Part shown: positions 54,263 through 63,680 of the stretch, piece by piece
Layout of the letters: the number at the start of each line of letters is the position of its first letter
How positions within the stretch are numbered: the stretch's first letter is position 1
NCBI RefSeq assembly: GCF_040719375.1
Contig: NZ_JBFDTP010000001.1
Coordinates: 1-64,000, forward strand
Source of the DNA: Clostridium sp. AN503
GTDB taxonomy: Bacteria > Bacillota > Clostridia > Lachnospirales > Lachnospiraceae
Length of the DNA stretch: 64,000 bases
Direction of reading: 5' to 3'
Made by a program: the position numbers and the translations under genes
The notes under the pieces: generated by a model
The model's database searches: none
The model's input: the letters and a program-made list of their open reading frames with translations, nothing else
Told to the model about the DNA's origin: nothing

Positions 54263-56083
54263 ATGAAATTGATCATTCATTATCTGAAAAACTATAAAAA
54301 GATGTTTTTGCTCAACGCCTTCTCGGTGCTGGGCTTCGCTCTCGTGGAGCTGGGGATTCCGACCATCGTGGCGCTGATGATCGACAACGGAGTGAACCGT
54401 GGGAACACAGACTATATCTGGAAAATGGGAATCCTGATTGTCGTGATCTCCCTTACAGGGGTGGCGGGCACTATCCTCCTTGGCTACTGCTGCGCCTATC
54501 TTTCCACCTCCGTGACCCGGGATATCCGCAACGATATCTTCCGGAAGACCCAGGAATTCTCCCACAGCGAATTCCATGATTTTGGTATTTCGTCCCTGAT
54601 CACCCGGACGGGCAACGACGCATTTCAGATCCAGATGTTCATGAACGTTCTGCTCCGGACTGCGCTTATGACGCCTGTGATGATGGCTGGAAGTATTTTT
54701 TTAGTGCTGCGCGCCTCCTTGAGCCTGTCCGCAGTCATTCTGTCCACAGTGCCCCTGATCGTGATCGGTGTGATCGTGGTGACCAGGATCTCAGAACCTT
54801 TAAGCGAGAAGCAGCAGGCGTCCTTGGAGGACATCAACCGGATCTCCAAGGAGAATCTGACCGGGATCCGGGTGATCCGTGCTTTCACCAACGACAACTA
54901 TGAGAAAATGCGGTTTGACGGTGCCAACGTAAGCTATATGGGATACTCAAAAAAGCTGTTTAAGCTCATGAGCGTGACTCAGCCCATCTTCTTTCTTGTG
55001 ATGAACTTTGCCGGGATGGGCATCTACTGGATCGCCAGCATTATGTTGAGCCGGGGAACCCTCCAGATCGGGGAACTGGTGGCATTTATGGATTATATGT
55101 TCCATATGATGTTCTCCATCATGCTGTTCTGCCTGGTCTTCATGATGTACCCGAAAGCCGCCGTCAGCGCCGGGCGCATCCAGAAGATCTTTGACGCCGA
55201 CCCGGATGTAAAAAACCCTGAGCGTGGAATCCGGCTCACAGGATATACTGCTGCAAAACACTGTCCTGCAGACCACAATTCTGCGGATCACAGCCCTGCG
55301 GATCACCATTCTGCGGATTACAGTTCTATGGATCACATTGAAGAGATTGCTTTCGACCACGTGGACTTTGCCTATCCGGACGGCGAGGAGGCCGTGCTTA
55401 AGAATGTATCCTTCTCCGTAAAACGCGGGGAAACCATTGCATTCATCGGCAGCACCGGTTCCGGGAAGAGCACGCTCATCAACCTGATCCCCAGGTCTTA
55501 TGACGTCAGCAGCGGACAGGTGCTGATCAATGGCAGGGATATCCGGGAATATGACTTAAAAAGCCTGCGGAATGCCATCGGTTTCATTCCACAGAAAGCC
55601 ATGCTGTTTTCCGGCACCATTGCAGAAAACCTGCGCTACGGGAAACCGGACGCCACAGACGAAGAGCTGGTCCAGGCGGCAAAAACTGCCCAGGCCTATG
55701 ATTTCATCATGGAAAAAGGAGGCTTTGACGAGCGCATCACGGAAAATGCCACCAATGTTTCCGGCGGTCAAAGACAGCGTCTTTCGATCGCCCGGGCGCT
55801 GGTCCGAAGGCCAGACGTCTATGTGTTTGACGATTCCTTTTCCGCTCTGGACTTTAAGACGGATGCCCGGCTCAGAAAAATGCTGAAAAAAGAGACCGCA
55901 AACGCCATTGTCATGATCGTGGCGCAGCGCATTTCCAGCATTATGGATGCAGATCAGATCATTGTATTAAATGAAGGGAGCATTGTGGGGAGCGGGACAC
56001 ATAAAGAGCTGCTCGACCGTTGTCAGATCTACCACGAGATCGCTCTTTCACAGCTCAGCGAGGAGGAATTGGCTCATGCGTAA
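54263..56083 (+). CDS. Heterodimeric ABC exporter, subunit with degenerate ATPase site
   Basis: A 606-aa half-transporter: six membrane helices (about 1-310) and a C-terminal ATPase domain. Walker A GSTGSGKST, signature VSGGQRQRLS, Walker B VYVFDDSFSALD, where the usual catalytic Glu is Asp, the mark of the degenerate site in BmrCD/TM287-288 type pairs. Between membrane and ATPase domains is an unusual linker of five HxxAD-type repeats. I start it at MKLIIHYL with GGAGG about 13 bases upstream, because the ATG at 54233 has none. Substrate unknown, probably drugs or lipids. Confidence 0.9.
   Translation: MKLIIHYLKNYKKMFLLNAFSVLGFALVELGIPTIVALMIDNGVNRGNTDYIWKMGILIVVISLTGVAGTILLGYCCAYLSTSVTRDIRNDIFRKTQEFSHSEFHDFGISSLITRTGNDAFQIQMFMNVLLRTALMTPVMMAGSIFLVLRASLSLSAVILSTVPLIVIGVIVVTRISEPLSEKQQASLEDINRISKENLTGIRVIRAFTNDNYEKMRFDGANVSYMGYSKKLFKLMSVTQPIFFLVMNFAGMGIYWIASIMLSRGTLQIGELVAFMDYMFHMMFSIMLFCLVFMMYPKAAVSAGRIQKIFDADPDVKNPERGIRLTGYTAAKHCPADHNSADHSPADHHSADYSSMDHIEEIAFDHVDFAYPDGEEAVLKNVSFSVKRGETIAFIGSTGSGKSTLINLIPRSYDVSSGQVLINGRDIREYDLKSLRNAIGFIPQKAMLFSGTIAENLRYGKPDATDEELVQAAKTAQAYDFIMEKGGFDERITENATNVSGGQRQRLSIARALVRRPDVYVFDDSFSALDFKTDARLRKMLKKETANAIVMIVAQRISSIMDADQIIVLNEGSIVGSGTHKELLDRCQIYHEIALSQLSEEELAHA
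55259..55333. repeat. 15-bp x5 in-frame tandem repeat in the ABC exporter linker
   Basis: Five 15-bp units in phase with the reading frame encode HCPAD, HNSAD, HSPAD, HHSAD and YSSMD, followed by a further His. The linker between membrane and ATPase domains thus holds six His and five Asp within 26 residues. Confidence 0.9.
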
Positions 56084-57863
56084 AAATATAAAAGATATCA
56101 TAAAGCTTCTCGGCAGGCTGAGACCTTTTCTATCCCCCTACCAGGTTCCGTTCGTAACCGCCATCCTGATGTCTGTGGCAAGTGTGGCAGCCATCACCAC
56201 CGCTCCCAGGATCGAGGGCATGATCACCAGCCGGCTGGCAGCCGATCTTGCGGATATGGCTTCCGGGGTGGCAGGGGCACACATCCACTTCGATGTGATC
56301 CGCAATATCCTGCTTGTACTGCTTGCGATCTACCTGGCAAAAACCTTTACCCAGATTATAGGGTCTTTCTGCCTGACCAACTCAATCCAAAGCTCCATGC
56401 ATGATCTCCGGGGCGCAGTACAGGACAAGATACGCCGCCTTCCAGTCCGGTATTTTGACAACGAGACCTTCGGTGATGTGCTGAGCCGGGTGACCAATGA
56501 TGTGGAGGCTGTGTCCAATGCCCTGCAGCAGAGCTTTACCCAGGTGGTGACCGGAGTATTGACACTGATCCTTGCCATGTCCATGATGGTCTCCATCAAT
56601 CCATGGATGGCGCTGGTGGCATTCCTGATCATCCCGTTCAGTATCCTGATCAGCCGGGGCGTGGTGCGCATCAGCCAGGGACAGTTCAAGGCGCAGCAGG
56701 ACGCCCTTGGTGATATGAACGGTACCATCACGGAGCTTTACACCGGTTACAATGAGATCCTGCTGTTTGGACAGCAGGAGCAGGCGGAGGCCCGGTTCGA
56801 GGAGATCAACGGAAAACTTCAGAAACATGCATTTAAGGCCCAGTTCCTGTCTTCCATGATGAGCCCGCTGATCTCACTGACTGCATACTTAAGTATCGGC
56901 GTTGCTGCAGTGACCGGCTGTTTTCTGATCCTTGCCGGTTCCCTGACTGTGGGCAACTTACAGGCCTTTATCCGATATATCTGGCAGGTCAATGATCCGC
57001 TGACCCAGGTCTCCCAGCTCTCCTCCCAGATCCAGGCAGCATTTGCAGGCATGAAACGCATCGTGGAGTTTTTAGATGAACCGGAAGAAATAGAGGTTCC
57101 TGCACACAAACGGCTTCCCGGACCAGCCAGGGGCGAGGTCACCTTTGAGCACGTCAGCTTTGCTTATGACAGCGCCCCCGTCATCCGGGATTTCAACATC
57201 ACAGTAAAAAGCGGGCAGATGGTTGCGATCGTAGGAGCTACCGGCGCAGGGAAAACCACTCTCATCAACCTGCTTTTACGGTTCTATGACGTGAGCGGCG
57301 GCCGTATCCTCATCGACGGAGTGGACATCCGGGACTTAAACCGGGAGGAGCTGCGGTCCATGTTCGGCATGGTGCTGCAGGACACCTGGCTGTTCTCAGG
57401 CACGATCTTCGATAACATCCGGTACGGGAATCTGTCCGCCAGAAAGGATGAGGTGATCGACGCTGCCAGAATGGCCGGCGTCCACCACTTTATCCGCACG
57501 CTCCCCCAGGGTTATAATATGGAGATCAACGAGGAAGGCAGCAATATTTCCCAGGGTGAGAAACAGCTTTTAACCATCGCCAGGGCAATCCTCAAAAACC
57601 CGCGTATCATGATCCTGGACGAGGCTACCTCTTCTGTGGACACCCGCCTGGAAAAAATGCTCCAGAACGCCATGTACACTGTACTGAAGGACCGGACCAG
57701 CTTCGTAATCGCCCACCGCCTGTCTACGATCCGGAATGCCGATCTGATTCTGGTATTGGAAAATGGAGACATCGCCGAGATGGGTACCCACGAAAGCCTT
57801 ATGGCTCAGAATGGAAGCTACAGCAGACTGTATAATTCGCAGTTTGCCTGGGGAGTGGAATAA
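56076..57863 (+). CDS. Heterodimeric ABC exporter, subunit with canonical ATPase residues
   Basis: A 595-aa half-transporter, six membrane helices then an ATPase domain: Walker A GATGAGKTT, Walker B RIMILDEATSSVD with the catalytic Glu, and an altered signature ISQGEKQLL. Canonical Walker B plus altered signature here, and the reverse in the partner, is exactly the asymmetry of heterodimeric exporters, where the intact composite site pairs the partner's signature with this subunit. ATG overlaps the stop of the first subunit by eight bases, with GAGGAGG upstream. Confidence 0.92.
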   Translation: MRKNIKDIIKLLGRLRPFLSPYQVPFVTAILMSVASVAAITTAPRIEGMITSRLAADLADMASGVAGAHIHFDVIRNILLVLLAIYLAKTFTQIIGSFCLTNSIQSSMHDLRGAVQDKIRRLPVRYFDNETFGDVLSRVTNDVEAVSNALQQSFTQVVTGVLTLILAMSMMVSINPWMALVAFLIIPFSILISRGVVRISQGQFKAQQDALGDMNGTITELYTGYNEILLFGQQEQAEARFEEINGKLQKHAFKAQFLSSMMSPLISLTAYLSIGVAAVTGCFLILAGSLTVGNLQAFIRYIWQVNDPLTQVSQLSSQIQAAFAGMKRIVEFLDEPEEIEVPAHKRLPGPARGEVTFEHVSFAYDSAPVIRDFNITVKSGQMVAIVGATGAGKTTLINLLLRFYDVSGGRILIDGVDIRDLNREELRSMFGMVLQDTWLFSGTIFDNIRYGNLSARKDEVIDAARMAGVHHFIRTLPQGYNMEINEEGSNISQGEKQLLTIARAILKNPRIMILDEATSSVDTRLEKMLQNAMYTVLKDRTSFVIAHRLSTIRNADLILVLENGDIAEMGTHESLMAQNGSYSRLYNSQFAWGVE

Positions 57864-57916
57864 GGCTTGCCTGAGCAGCTAAAGAAGTCATGATCGAAAA
57901 CTGGATCAAATATATA

Positions 57917-57958
57917 AAAAGGTCAGGATAAGACATGCTTGCTTATCCTGGCCTTTTT
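57917..57958. terminator. Bidirectional terminator between ABC exporter and xpt
   Basis: GGTCAGGATAAG (57921-57932) pairs with CTTATCCTGGCC (57942-57953) with one G-U/mismatch; TTTTT follows on the plus side and TTTTTATA on the minus side. Confidence 0.85.
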
Positions 57959-57971
57959 ATCACTACGTTTA

Positions 57972-58550
57972 TTATTCACCACGAAATACGATCTCACCTG
58001 TAGCCGGATCCATACTCTCTACGATCGCAAGGGACTCCAAATGCACGCCCTCTGCCCTGAGGATATCTCCTCCTGTCTGAAATCCTTTTTCTATCACAAT
58101 ACCGGCTCCCACCAGAGTCGCACCGGAATCCCGCACCAGACTCGCAAGGCCCTGCAGCGCCTTCCCGTTCGCCAGAAAATCATCAATCAGCAGCACTTTG
58201 TCCTCTGGCCTCAAGTATTCTTTAGAAACGATAATGTCATAGACACGGCCATGGGTAAAGGATTCTACCTTTGTAGTGTACACATCGCCGTCAATGTTCT
58301 TCGTCTGTGTCTTCTTCGCAAACACCACGGGCACATCAAAACACTCTGCCACTACACATGCGATCCCAATGCCGGACGCCTCGATGGTCAGAATCTTTGT
58401 AACCTCATCTTCTTCAAATCTCCTCCGGAACTCTTTTCCAATCTCCCGGAAAAGGCTTACATCCATCTGATGGTTCAGAAAACTGTCTACCTTCAGAACA
58501 TTTCCCTGTCTGATCTTTCCGTCCTTCCGGATCCTGTCTTTCAACAACTG
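57972..58550 (-). CDS. xpt: Xanthine phosphoribosyltransferase
   Basis: A 192-aa type I phosphoribosyltransferase of the Xpt family: N terminus MQLLKDRIRKDGKI, TIEASGIGIA, and the PRPP loop VLLIDDFLANGKALQG. It converts xanthine and PRPP to XMP in purine salvage. Start at the ATG with GGAGG ten bases upstream. It has its own promoter and no purine riboswitch, which many relatives carry. It lies downstream of the molybdenum hydroxylase operon, a fitting place if that enzyme handles purines. Confidence 0.92.
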   Translation of the reverse strand, partial: QLLKDRIRKDGKIRQGNVLKVDSFLNHQMDVSLFREIGKEFRRRFEEDEVTKILTIEASGIGIACVVAECFDVPVVFAKKTQTKNIDGDVYTTKVESFTHGRVYDIIVSKEYLRPEDKVLLIDDFLANGKALQGLASLVRDSGATLVGAGIVIEKGFQTGGDILRAEGVHLESLAIVESMDPATGEIVFRGE

Positions 58551-58588
58551 CATCTTTGGTGTCCTCCGCAATCTACTGATATTTTTTT

Positions 58589-58617
58589 ATTGTACTTCGG
58601 CATGCATCGCTTTGCAA
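58589..58617 (-). promoter_or_regulatory. Promoter of xpt
   Basis: Minus strand TTGCAA (58617-58612), 17 bp, TACAAT (58594-58589), about 38 bp before the xpt start. No guanine-riboswitch core is recognisable in the 106-bp gap. Confidence 0.7.
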
Positions 58618-58656
58618 GTATTTCTTTTAAAAATAGGGGATAGTACGGTTCCAAAT

Positions 58657-59247
58657 TTATTTCCAGTCCCGGCAGTCCTCCTGGATATCAATATCTTTAA
58701 GTTCTTCCGGGTTCTCTACCTGGTACAGGCGGACCTGTCCTGGGTGCTGGTTTAATATCTTCCGTCCGCCTGCATCACCCTTTAAGGATTTGAGCTGTGA
58801 AAAATAAGCGGAGGAAAACCAGGCAGGGTTTCCCAGATGAGTATCACAGCGGACACAGCCAAGCTGTGCGTTCTCCTGCTCCATCCGGCTGAGAAAATGA
58901 TCCATGGTCTCCTCTGAAAGGTACGGCTGATCTGCCACAAAAAATGCACATGCATCTGCCGGCTCTACAGTTTCCGCCCACTCCACTCCGGCTCGGACGG
59001 AGTGGGAGATCCCATTTTCACTGTCGGGGGAATCTACAGCTGCCACGGAAAAGTGCTCCATCCTATCCAGAATCTCTTTATAGCGGGTTACCACACACAG
59101 CTTCCGGTTTTCCCGGGTGCTGCACACCCGGATCAGCTTTTCCAGGCCATGGAGATACAGGGGCTTTCCCTGATATGGGTGGAGCAGCTTATTGGCGCCG
59201 AACCTCCGGCCGCTTCCCGCCGCCAGATAAATCACTGCTATATTCAT
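58657..59247 (-). CDS. mocA: Molybdenum cofactor cytidylyltransferase (MocA-like)
   Basis: A 196-aa MobA-like nucleotidyltransferase. The NTP loop is YLAAGSGRRFGANKLL at the N terminus, the metal/Asp motif is FFVADQPYLS, and GNPAWFSSAYF is typical of MocA. It should join CMP to molybdopterin for enzymes of the xanthine oxidase family. The ATG overlaps the stop of the large hydroxylase subunit gene by four bases, so it is co-translated with its client enzyme. Confidence 0.88.
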   Translation of the reverse strand: MNIAVIYLAAGSGRRFGANKLLHPYQGKPLYLHGLEKLIRVCSTRENRKLCVVTRYKEILDRMEHFSVAAVDSPDSENGISHSVRAGVEWAETVEPADACAFFVADQPYLSEETMDHFLSRMEQENAQLGCVRCDTHLGNPAWFSSAYFSQLKSLKGDAGGRKILNQHPGQVRLYQVENPEELKDIDIQEDCRDWK

Positions 59248-61529
59248 TTCTTTTCTTTCTCCAGCAATGCCATGGCGATCTTTTCACTGGTGATGGGAAG
59301 CTCTCTGAACCAGACGCCGGTGGCGTTAAAGATCGCGTGGGCCAGGGCCGGGGCCGGGGTATTGATCACGATCTCTCCGATGGATTTGGCGCCAAAGGGG
59401 CCGGAGGGCTCGAAGCTGCTCTCAAACTCTACCCGGAGCTTTCCCATATCCAGGCGGGTGGGAAGCTTGTACTGCATAAAGGAATTGTTCTTCATGCGTC
59501 CATCTGCTGAGTACTGGACATCTTCATAGAGCGCCATGCCGATCCCCTGCACGATACCGCCCTCAGTCTGGACCCTCGCCAGATTGGGGTTGATGACAGT
59601 GCCGCAGTCCACCACGGCGGCATAGTCCAAAATCTCTACTGCGCCGGTTTCTTTGTCCAGCTCGACCTCCACGGCTCCTGCCATGAAGGGGGGCGGGGAA
59701 ACGGGGGAGCTGTTGGTCTCTGTCACCTGCAGGGCTTCTGTGCTGCCGCACATAGATCTGGTCCCGATCTCTTTTAAGTCCACGGCAGTTCCAGTAGGGA
59801 GATGTTTCACGGCGGCGCCGTCAAACTCGGTCTCATCTTCCGGAACCTGTAAGATCTGCGCCCCAAGCAGGCGGATCTTCTCCTGCAGCCTCTGACATGC
59901 TTTTTCCACTGCTTTTCCCGTGATATAGGTGGTGCTGGAGGCATAGGAACCGGAATCATAGGGGGAGGTGTCGGTATCGGCTCCTGATACCATGATCTGG
60001 TCAAGACTGCAGTTCATGCACTCCGCCGCCATCTGCGCCAGGATCGTGTCACAGCCGGTTCCCATATCAGCTGCCGCAATGGACAGGGTATAGATCCCGT
60101 CTTCATTCAATTTTATCGTGGCAGATCCCACATCCACACCGGAGATACCGGAGCCCTGCATGGCCATGGCGATGCCTACGCTCCTGGCTTTTCCGTTTCC
60201 CATATCCCGGCAGGGGTATTTTTCGTCCCAGCCGATCATTTCCTTTGCCCGGGCAAGGCACCGGTCAAGAGCACAGCTCTCCGTACGCTCTCCGTAGTAG
60301 GCAGGCATCACCTGGCCCTGGCGCACCATATTCATCTCACGCAGCTTTATGGGATCTATGTGGAGCCTGGCGGCCAGTTCGTTTACCGCGCTCTCCACAG
60401 CGAAGATCCCCTGGGTGGCCCCGTAGCCGCGGTAAGCTCCTGCGGACATGGTGTTGGTATATACCACATCGTAGGCGAACCGGTACGCCTCCAGTTCTCC
60501 GTACAGAGGAATGGATTTGTGTCCGGAAAGACCTACGGTGGTGGGACCATGTTCGCCGTATGCGCCGGTGTTGGACAGCGTATAGACATCAATGGCACGG
60601 ATCCGTCCGTCCTGGTCCGCCCCGGCCCGCACGGTCACTTCCATCTCGTGACGGGGGGAGGATGCGGTCTGGGACTCCTCCCTCGTAAAGATCATCATGG
60701 ATGGCTTCCCGGTCTTCCAGGTGACAAACGCCGGAAATACCTCTGCCACCACGGTCTGCTTTGCGCCAAATCCACCGCCGATCCGCGGCTTGGATACCCG
60801 GATCTTTGACTTGGGGATCCCCAGTGCATTGGAAATGATCCTGCGCACATGGAAGACGATCTGAGTAGAGCTGACAATATTCAGCCGTCCATATGCGTCA
60901 ATACTGCACGCCGTCCGGAAGGTCTCCATCATGGCCTGCTGGTTGGCTTTTGTGTGATAGGTGTGCTCCACCACCACATCACAGTCTGCCAGGACCGCAT
61001 CCACGTCTCCTGAGCCAGATGTGTCGCTGGCGCATAGATTCCTCTGATTGTCCGCCCCTACCGGGCAGAGCGCCTTCCAGTTCTCCTCCGGATGGACAAG
61101 CGGCTTCTGATCCTTCGCTTTGTGGAAATCCAGGATCGCCGGGAGCACCTCGTATTCTGCCTTCAGCATCCGGAGCGCCTGATCTACCGCCGCCTCGCTG
61201 GTTCCCGCCACGATCGCCACCGGGTCTCCCACGTAGCGGACATGGCAGTCCAGGATCAGACGGTCATAGGGGCTGGGCTCCGGGTAGGTCTGCCCTGCCA
61301 TGGTAAAACGCTCCTGGGGCACATCCTCCCAGGTATAGACCCCCTCGATCCCCGGGATTTTCCTGGCCGCGTCGGTTTTGACAGAGATCACATTGGCATT
61401 GGCGTGAGGACTTCTGAGTACCTTGACCACCAGATAATCCTTCGGTGTGATATCGTCCAGAAATACAGGTTTTCCTGTCACAAGCGTCATGGCGTCTTTC
61501 TTCATCACCGGCTGGTTCACAAGCTTCAT
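59244..61529 (-). CDS. Molybdenum hydroxylase large subunit (xanthine dehydrogenase family)
   Basis: A 761-aa Mo-binding subunit. Landmarks: GGGFGAKQ (molybdopterin loop), SAGAYRGYGATQ, SYASSTTYITG, and the active-site Glu in GAKSIGEIVINTPAP near the C terminus. It hydroxylates purine or other N-heterocycles with water as the oxygen source. Start at the ATG with GGGAGG upstream; it overlaps the Fe-S subunit stop (ATGA). The order FAD - FeS - Mo subunit - mocA is that of a complete three-subunit enzyme. Xanthine/hypoxanthine is the likely substrate because xpt is next door, but other purine or nicotinate hydroxylases are in the same family. Confidence 0.88.
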   Translation of the reverse strand: MKLVNQPVMKKDAMTLVTGKPVFLDDITPKDYLVVKVLRSPHANANVISVKTDAARKIPGIEGVYTWEDVPQERFTMAGQTYPEPSPYDRLILDCHVRYVGDPVAIVAGTSEAAVDQALRMLKAEYEVLPAILDFHKAKDQKPLVHPEENWKALCPVGADNQRNLCASDTSGSGDVDAVLADCDVVVEHTYHTKANQQAMMETFRTACSIDAYGRLNIVSSTQIVFHVRRIISNALGIPKSKIRVSKPRIGGGFGAKQTVVAEVFPAFVTWKTGKPSMMIFTREESQTASSPRHEMEVTVRAGADQDGRIRAIDVYTLSNTGAYGEHGPTTVGLSGHKSIPLYGELEAYRFAYDVVYTNTMSAGAYRGYGATQGIFAVESAVNELAARLHIDPIKLREMNMVRQGQVMPAYYGERTESCALDRCLARAKEMIGWDEKYPCRDMGNGKARSVGIAMAMQGSGISGVDVGSATIKLNEDGIYTLSIAAADMGTGCDTILAQMAAECMNCSLDQIMVSGADTDTSPYDSGSYASSTTYITGKAVEKACQRLQEKIRLLGAQILQVPEDETEFDGAAVKHLPTGTAVDLKEIGTRSMCGSTEALQVTETNSSPVSPPPFMAGAVEVELDKETGAVEILDYAAVVDCGTVINPNLARVQTEGGIVQGIGMALYEDVQYSADGRMKNNSFMQYKLPTRLDMGKLRVEFESSFEPSGPFGAKSIGEIVINTPAPALAHAIFNATGVWFRELPITSEKIAMALLEKEKK

Positions 61530-61990
61530 GAGCGTCCTCCCTTCTTCCATGCCAGATATTCCCGGATTCCCCGAAGCTGCCCCTCATATCCGGAACAGCG
61601 GCACAGATTTCCTGCCAGATATTCTTTGATCTCCTCGTCTGTGGGATCTTCATTTTCCCGGAACAGGGCAATGGCGTTCATGATCATACCGGGATTGCAG
61701 AAACCGCACTGCTCGGCTCCCTGACCCGCGATAAACGCTCCGAACTCCTCCGCCTCCTTCTGTAGTCCCTCCAGCGTATCGATCCGGTGTCCGTCGGCCC
61801 TTGCCGCCAGCACGGAACAGGAAAGCACCGGCTTTTCATCCATAAACACCGTGCAAAGCCCGCAGTTTGAGGTCTCGCACCCCCGCTTTACGCTCTTGCA
61901 GCCATGAGCTCTGACAAAATCGATCAGGAGCAGGTCTGCGGCTATCTCTTCCTCTGTCTTTTTCCCATTTAATATCACTGAAATCCTCAT
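61526..61990 (-). CDS. Molybdenum hydroxylase [2Fe-2S] subunit
   Basis: A 154-aa protein with both Fe-S domains of the family: the plant-ferredoxin-like domain with CETSNCGLC and a further Cys in LSCSVLA, and the helical domain with QCGFCNPGMIM and LCRCSGYEGQ. It passes electrons from the Mo centre to FAD. Overlaps the genes on both sides by four bases. Confidence 0.95.
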   Translation of the reverse strand: MRISVILNGKKTEEEIAADLLLIDFVRAHGCKSVKRGCETSNCGLCTVFMDEKPVLSCSVLAARADGHRIDTLEGLQKEAEEFGAFIAGQGAEQCGFCNPGMIMNAIALFRENEDPTDEEIKEYLAGNLCRCSGYEGQLRGIREYLAWKKGGRS

Positions 61991-62817
61991 TTCACGCCGC
62001 CCCCCTTTTTTATATCCTGTAATCCGGTCAATCCCCGGCGGATCAGTACCTCAGCCAGGTGCGTCCGGTACGCCGCGCTTGCGCGCATATTGCTTTCCAT
62101 TAAAATCTGTCTGCTCAGATCCTCTGCACAGGCGGCAATCTCCCCGGCGGCGGCATTTCCTTTCCACAGGCCTGAACAAAGCTCCTCCGGCAGCGGATAG
62201 CGGCGCGCCCTTGCCGGTCTCGCTCCCACCACGGCCCAGCCAGAATTCGCAAAACAGGTGAGCGCGCAGGTCAATACCGGGAAATCCGTCCTGGTATTGC
62301 GGTGAGACAGATAGATGCATTTTAAAGGAGTCTTATGAATGATCACGCGCACAAGGATATCTCTGTCATCCCTGCTAATGGGACGTTTAGCAAAGTCTGC
62401 CAGGGACATCCTGCCGCCCTTATAAAGCTCCACCTCCGCATCCAAAGCCAGCAGCATGGTCAGCACATCAGAAAATCCGTACCGTCCAAACAAGCTGCCT
62501 CCCACCGTGGCAAGGTTACGGAACTGCACGCCCACGATATGGCGCACACTCTCCGCCATGGCGCCGGCCGTATACGCCGCGAGGCCCGGATGCAGCTCCA
62601 TCTGGCGCAGGGTCGCCATACAGCCGATCGTAAATGCATCCTCTGTCTCCTCGATCTGGTCCAGTCCCAGCCCGGATAGATCCACCGCCGTCTGTATATT
62701 CTGGCTGCTCATCTTGAGCCACAGCATCCCGCCAAGGATCTTCGCGCTCCGCTTCTGGTTCAGCTCCCAAGCATGTTCCATGCTCTCCGCTTTTACATAT
62801 TCCTTTATCTTCAGCAC
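61987..62817 (-). CDS. Molybdenum hydroxylase FAD-binding subunit
   Basis: A 276-aa FAD subunit (CO dehydrogenase flavoprotein/XdhB type): ILGGMLWLKM is the first FAD loop, VQFRNLATVGGSLFGRYGFSD the second (usual form RNxGTxGGN), and a small C-terminal helical domain follows. The best start is the GTG ten bases after GGAGGG, overlapping the ATPase gene stop by seven bases; an ATG at 62835 has no such site. It takes electrons on to NAD or another acceptor. Confidence 0.88.
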   Translation of the reverse strand: MLKIKEYVKAESMEHAWELNQKRSAKILGGMLWLKMSSQNIQTAVDLSGLGLDQIEETEDAFTIGCMATLRQMELHPGLAAYTAGAMAESVRHIVGVQFRNLATVGGSLFGRYGFSDVLTMLLALDAEVELYKGGRMSLADFAKRPISRDDRDILVRVIIHKTPLKCIYLSHRNTRTDFPVLTCALTCFANSGWAVVGARPARARRYPLPEELCSGLWKGNAAAGEIAACAEDLSRQILMESNMRASAAYRTHLAEVLIRRGLTGLQDIKKGGGVK

Positions 62818-63680
62818 TTCTTTTGTTCCCTCCATACCAGTGTTCTTCCCAGCTCCGTATCTGCGAAACCGGCCTGCATTCCGTACAATTGTTCCATTTG
62901 TTCCAGATATTTTTCTTCAAAATCCGGATCCGTTTTGTTCAGCGCCTGCTTAAGCTTTCCCTGGGACATCACCAGGATCTGCTCCGCGTAAGTCCACGCC
63001 ATCACCGGATCGTGGATGGTGAGGAGCGTCCCGGTCCCGGTGTGCTTTCCATATTTTTGCAGGACTTGAAAAAACTGGTGCTGCCTGCCGTAATCAAGTC
63101 CTGCAAGAGGCTCGTCCAGCAGCATAAAACAGGCGCCCTGCACACGCGCCCGCGCCAGGTAGGCGATCCTGCGCTCGCCGCCGCTTAACTGATCCAGCAT
63201 ACGGTCCGCCAGATGAGCGATACCAAGCTCTCTGAGGGCCTCATAAGCCAGCTCATAATCCGAGTTTTTCGGCGTGTCCAGAAGGTCCATATACGGGGTC
63301 CTGCCCATCACCGCAAATTCCAGCACGCTGGCATGGATACCGGACTGCAGTTCCTGCGGCACATAGGCAAGATATCTTGCCCGCTCCCTATGGGACATCT
63401 GAGACAGCGCCAGAGACTCCTTCGGCGCGTTCTGCTGCTTCCCCTGATCCACCTGCGAATCTTTATGCGCTTCCACTGTCAGCCTGACCTGCCCGGTCTG
63501 CCGGTCTGCCAGGTGCAGCATCCCCCGCAGAAGTGTGGTTTTACCGGCTCCGTTCTCTCCCAGGATCGCCGTAATGCTAGAGCATAGAGAAAAACTGACG
63601 TTTTCCACGATGCAGCGTTTCTTCATCCATACACTCAGATCCTGAACCTGCAGCCCCAGGGGGCGTTTACGCTCCGTCAT
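62811..63680 (-). CDS. ABC transporter ATPase, FecE/BtuD type
   Basis: A 289-aa ATPase: Walker A GENGAGKTTLL, Q loop YVPQE, signature QLSGGERRIAYLA, Walker B CFMLLDEPLAGLD, switch His in LLTIHDPV. The pattern is that of siderophore/cobalamin/molybdate importers of the FecCD class. Its ATG overlaps the permease gene by four bases and its end overlaps the FAD subunit gene, so transporter and Mo enzyme form one transcript. That linkage suggests molybdate or tungstate import (as for MolBC), though iron cannot be excluded. Confidence 0.88.
   Translation of the reverse strand: MTERKRPLGLQVQDLSVWMKKRCIVENVSFSLCSSITAILGENGAGKTTLLRGMLHLADRQTGQVRLTVEAHKDSQVDQGKQQNAPKESLALSQMSHRERARYLAYVPQELQSGIHASVLEFAVMGRTPYMDLLDTPKNSDYELAYEALRELGIAHLADRMLDQLSGGERRIAYLARARVQGACFMLLDEPLAGLDYGRQHQFFQVLQKYGKHTGTGTLLTIHDPVMAWTYAEQILVMSQGKLKQALNKTDPDFEEKYLEQMEQLYGMQAGFADTELGRTLVWREQKKC

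Noticed and set aside
58551..58656. Possible guanine riboswitch before xpt
   Set aside because: No conserved purine-aptamer core or terminator-type structure is visible, and the gap after the promoter leaves only about 40 bases.
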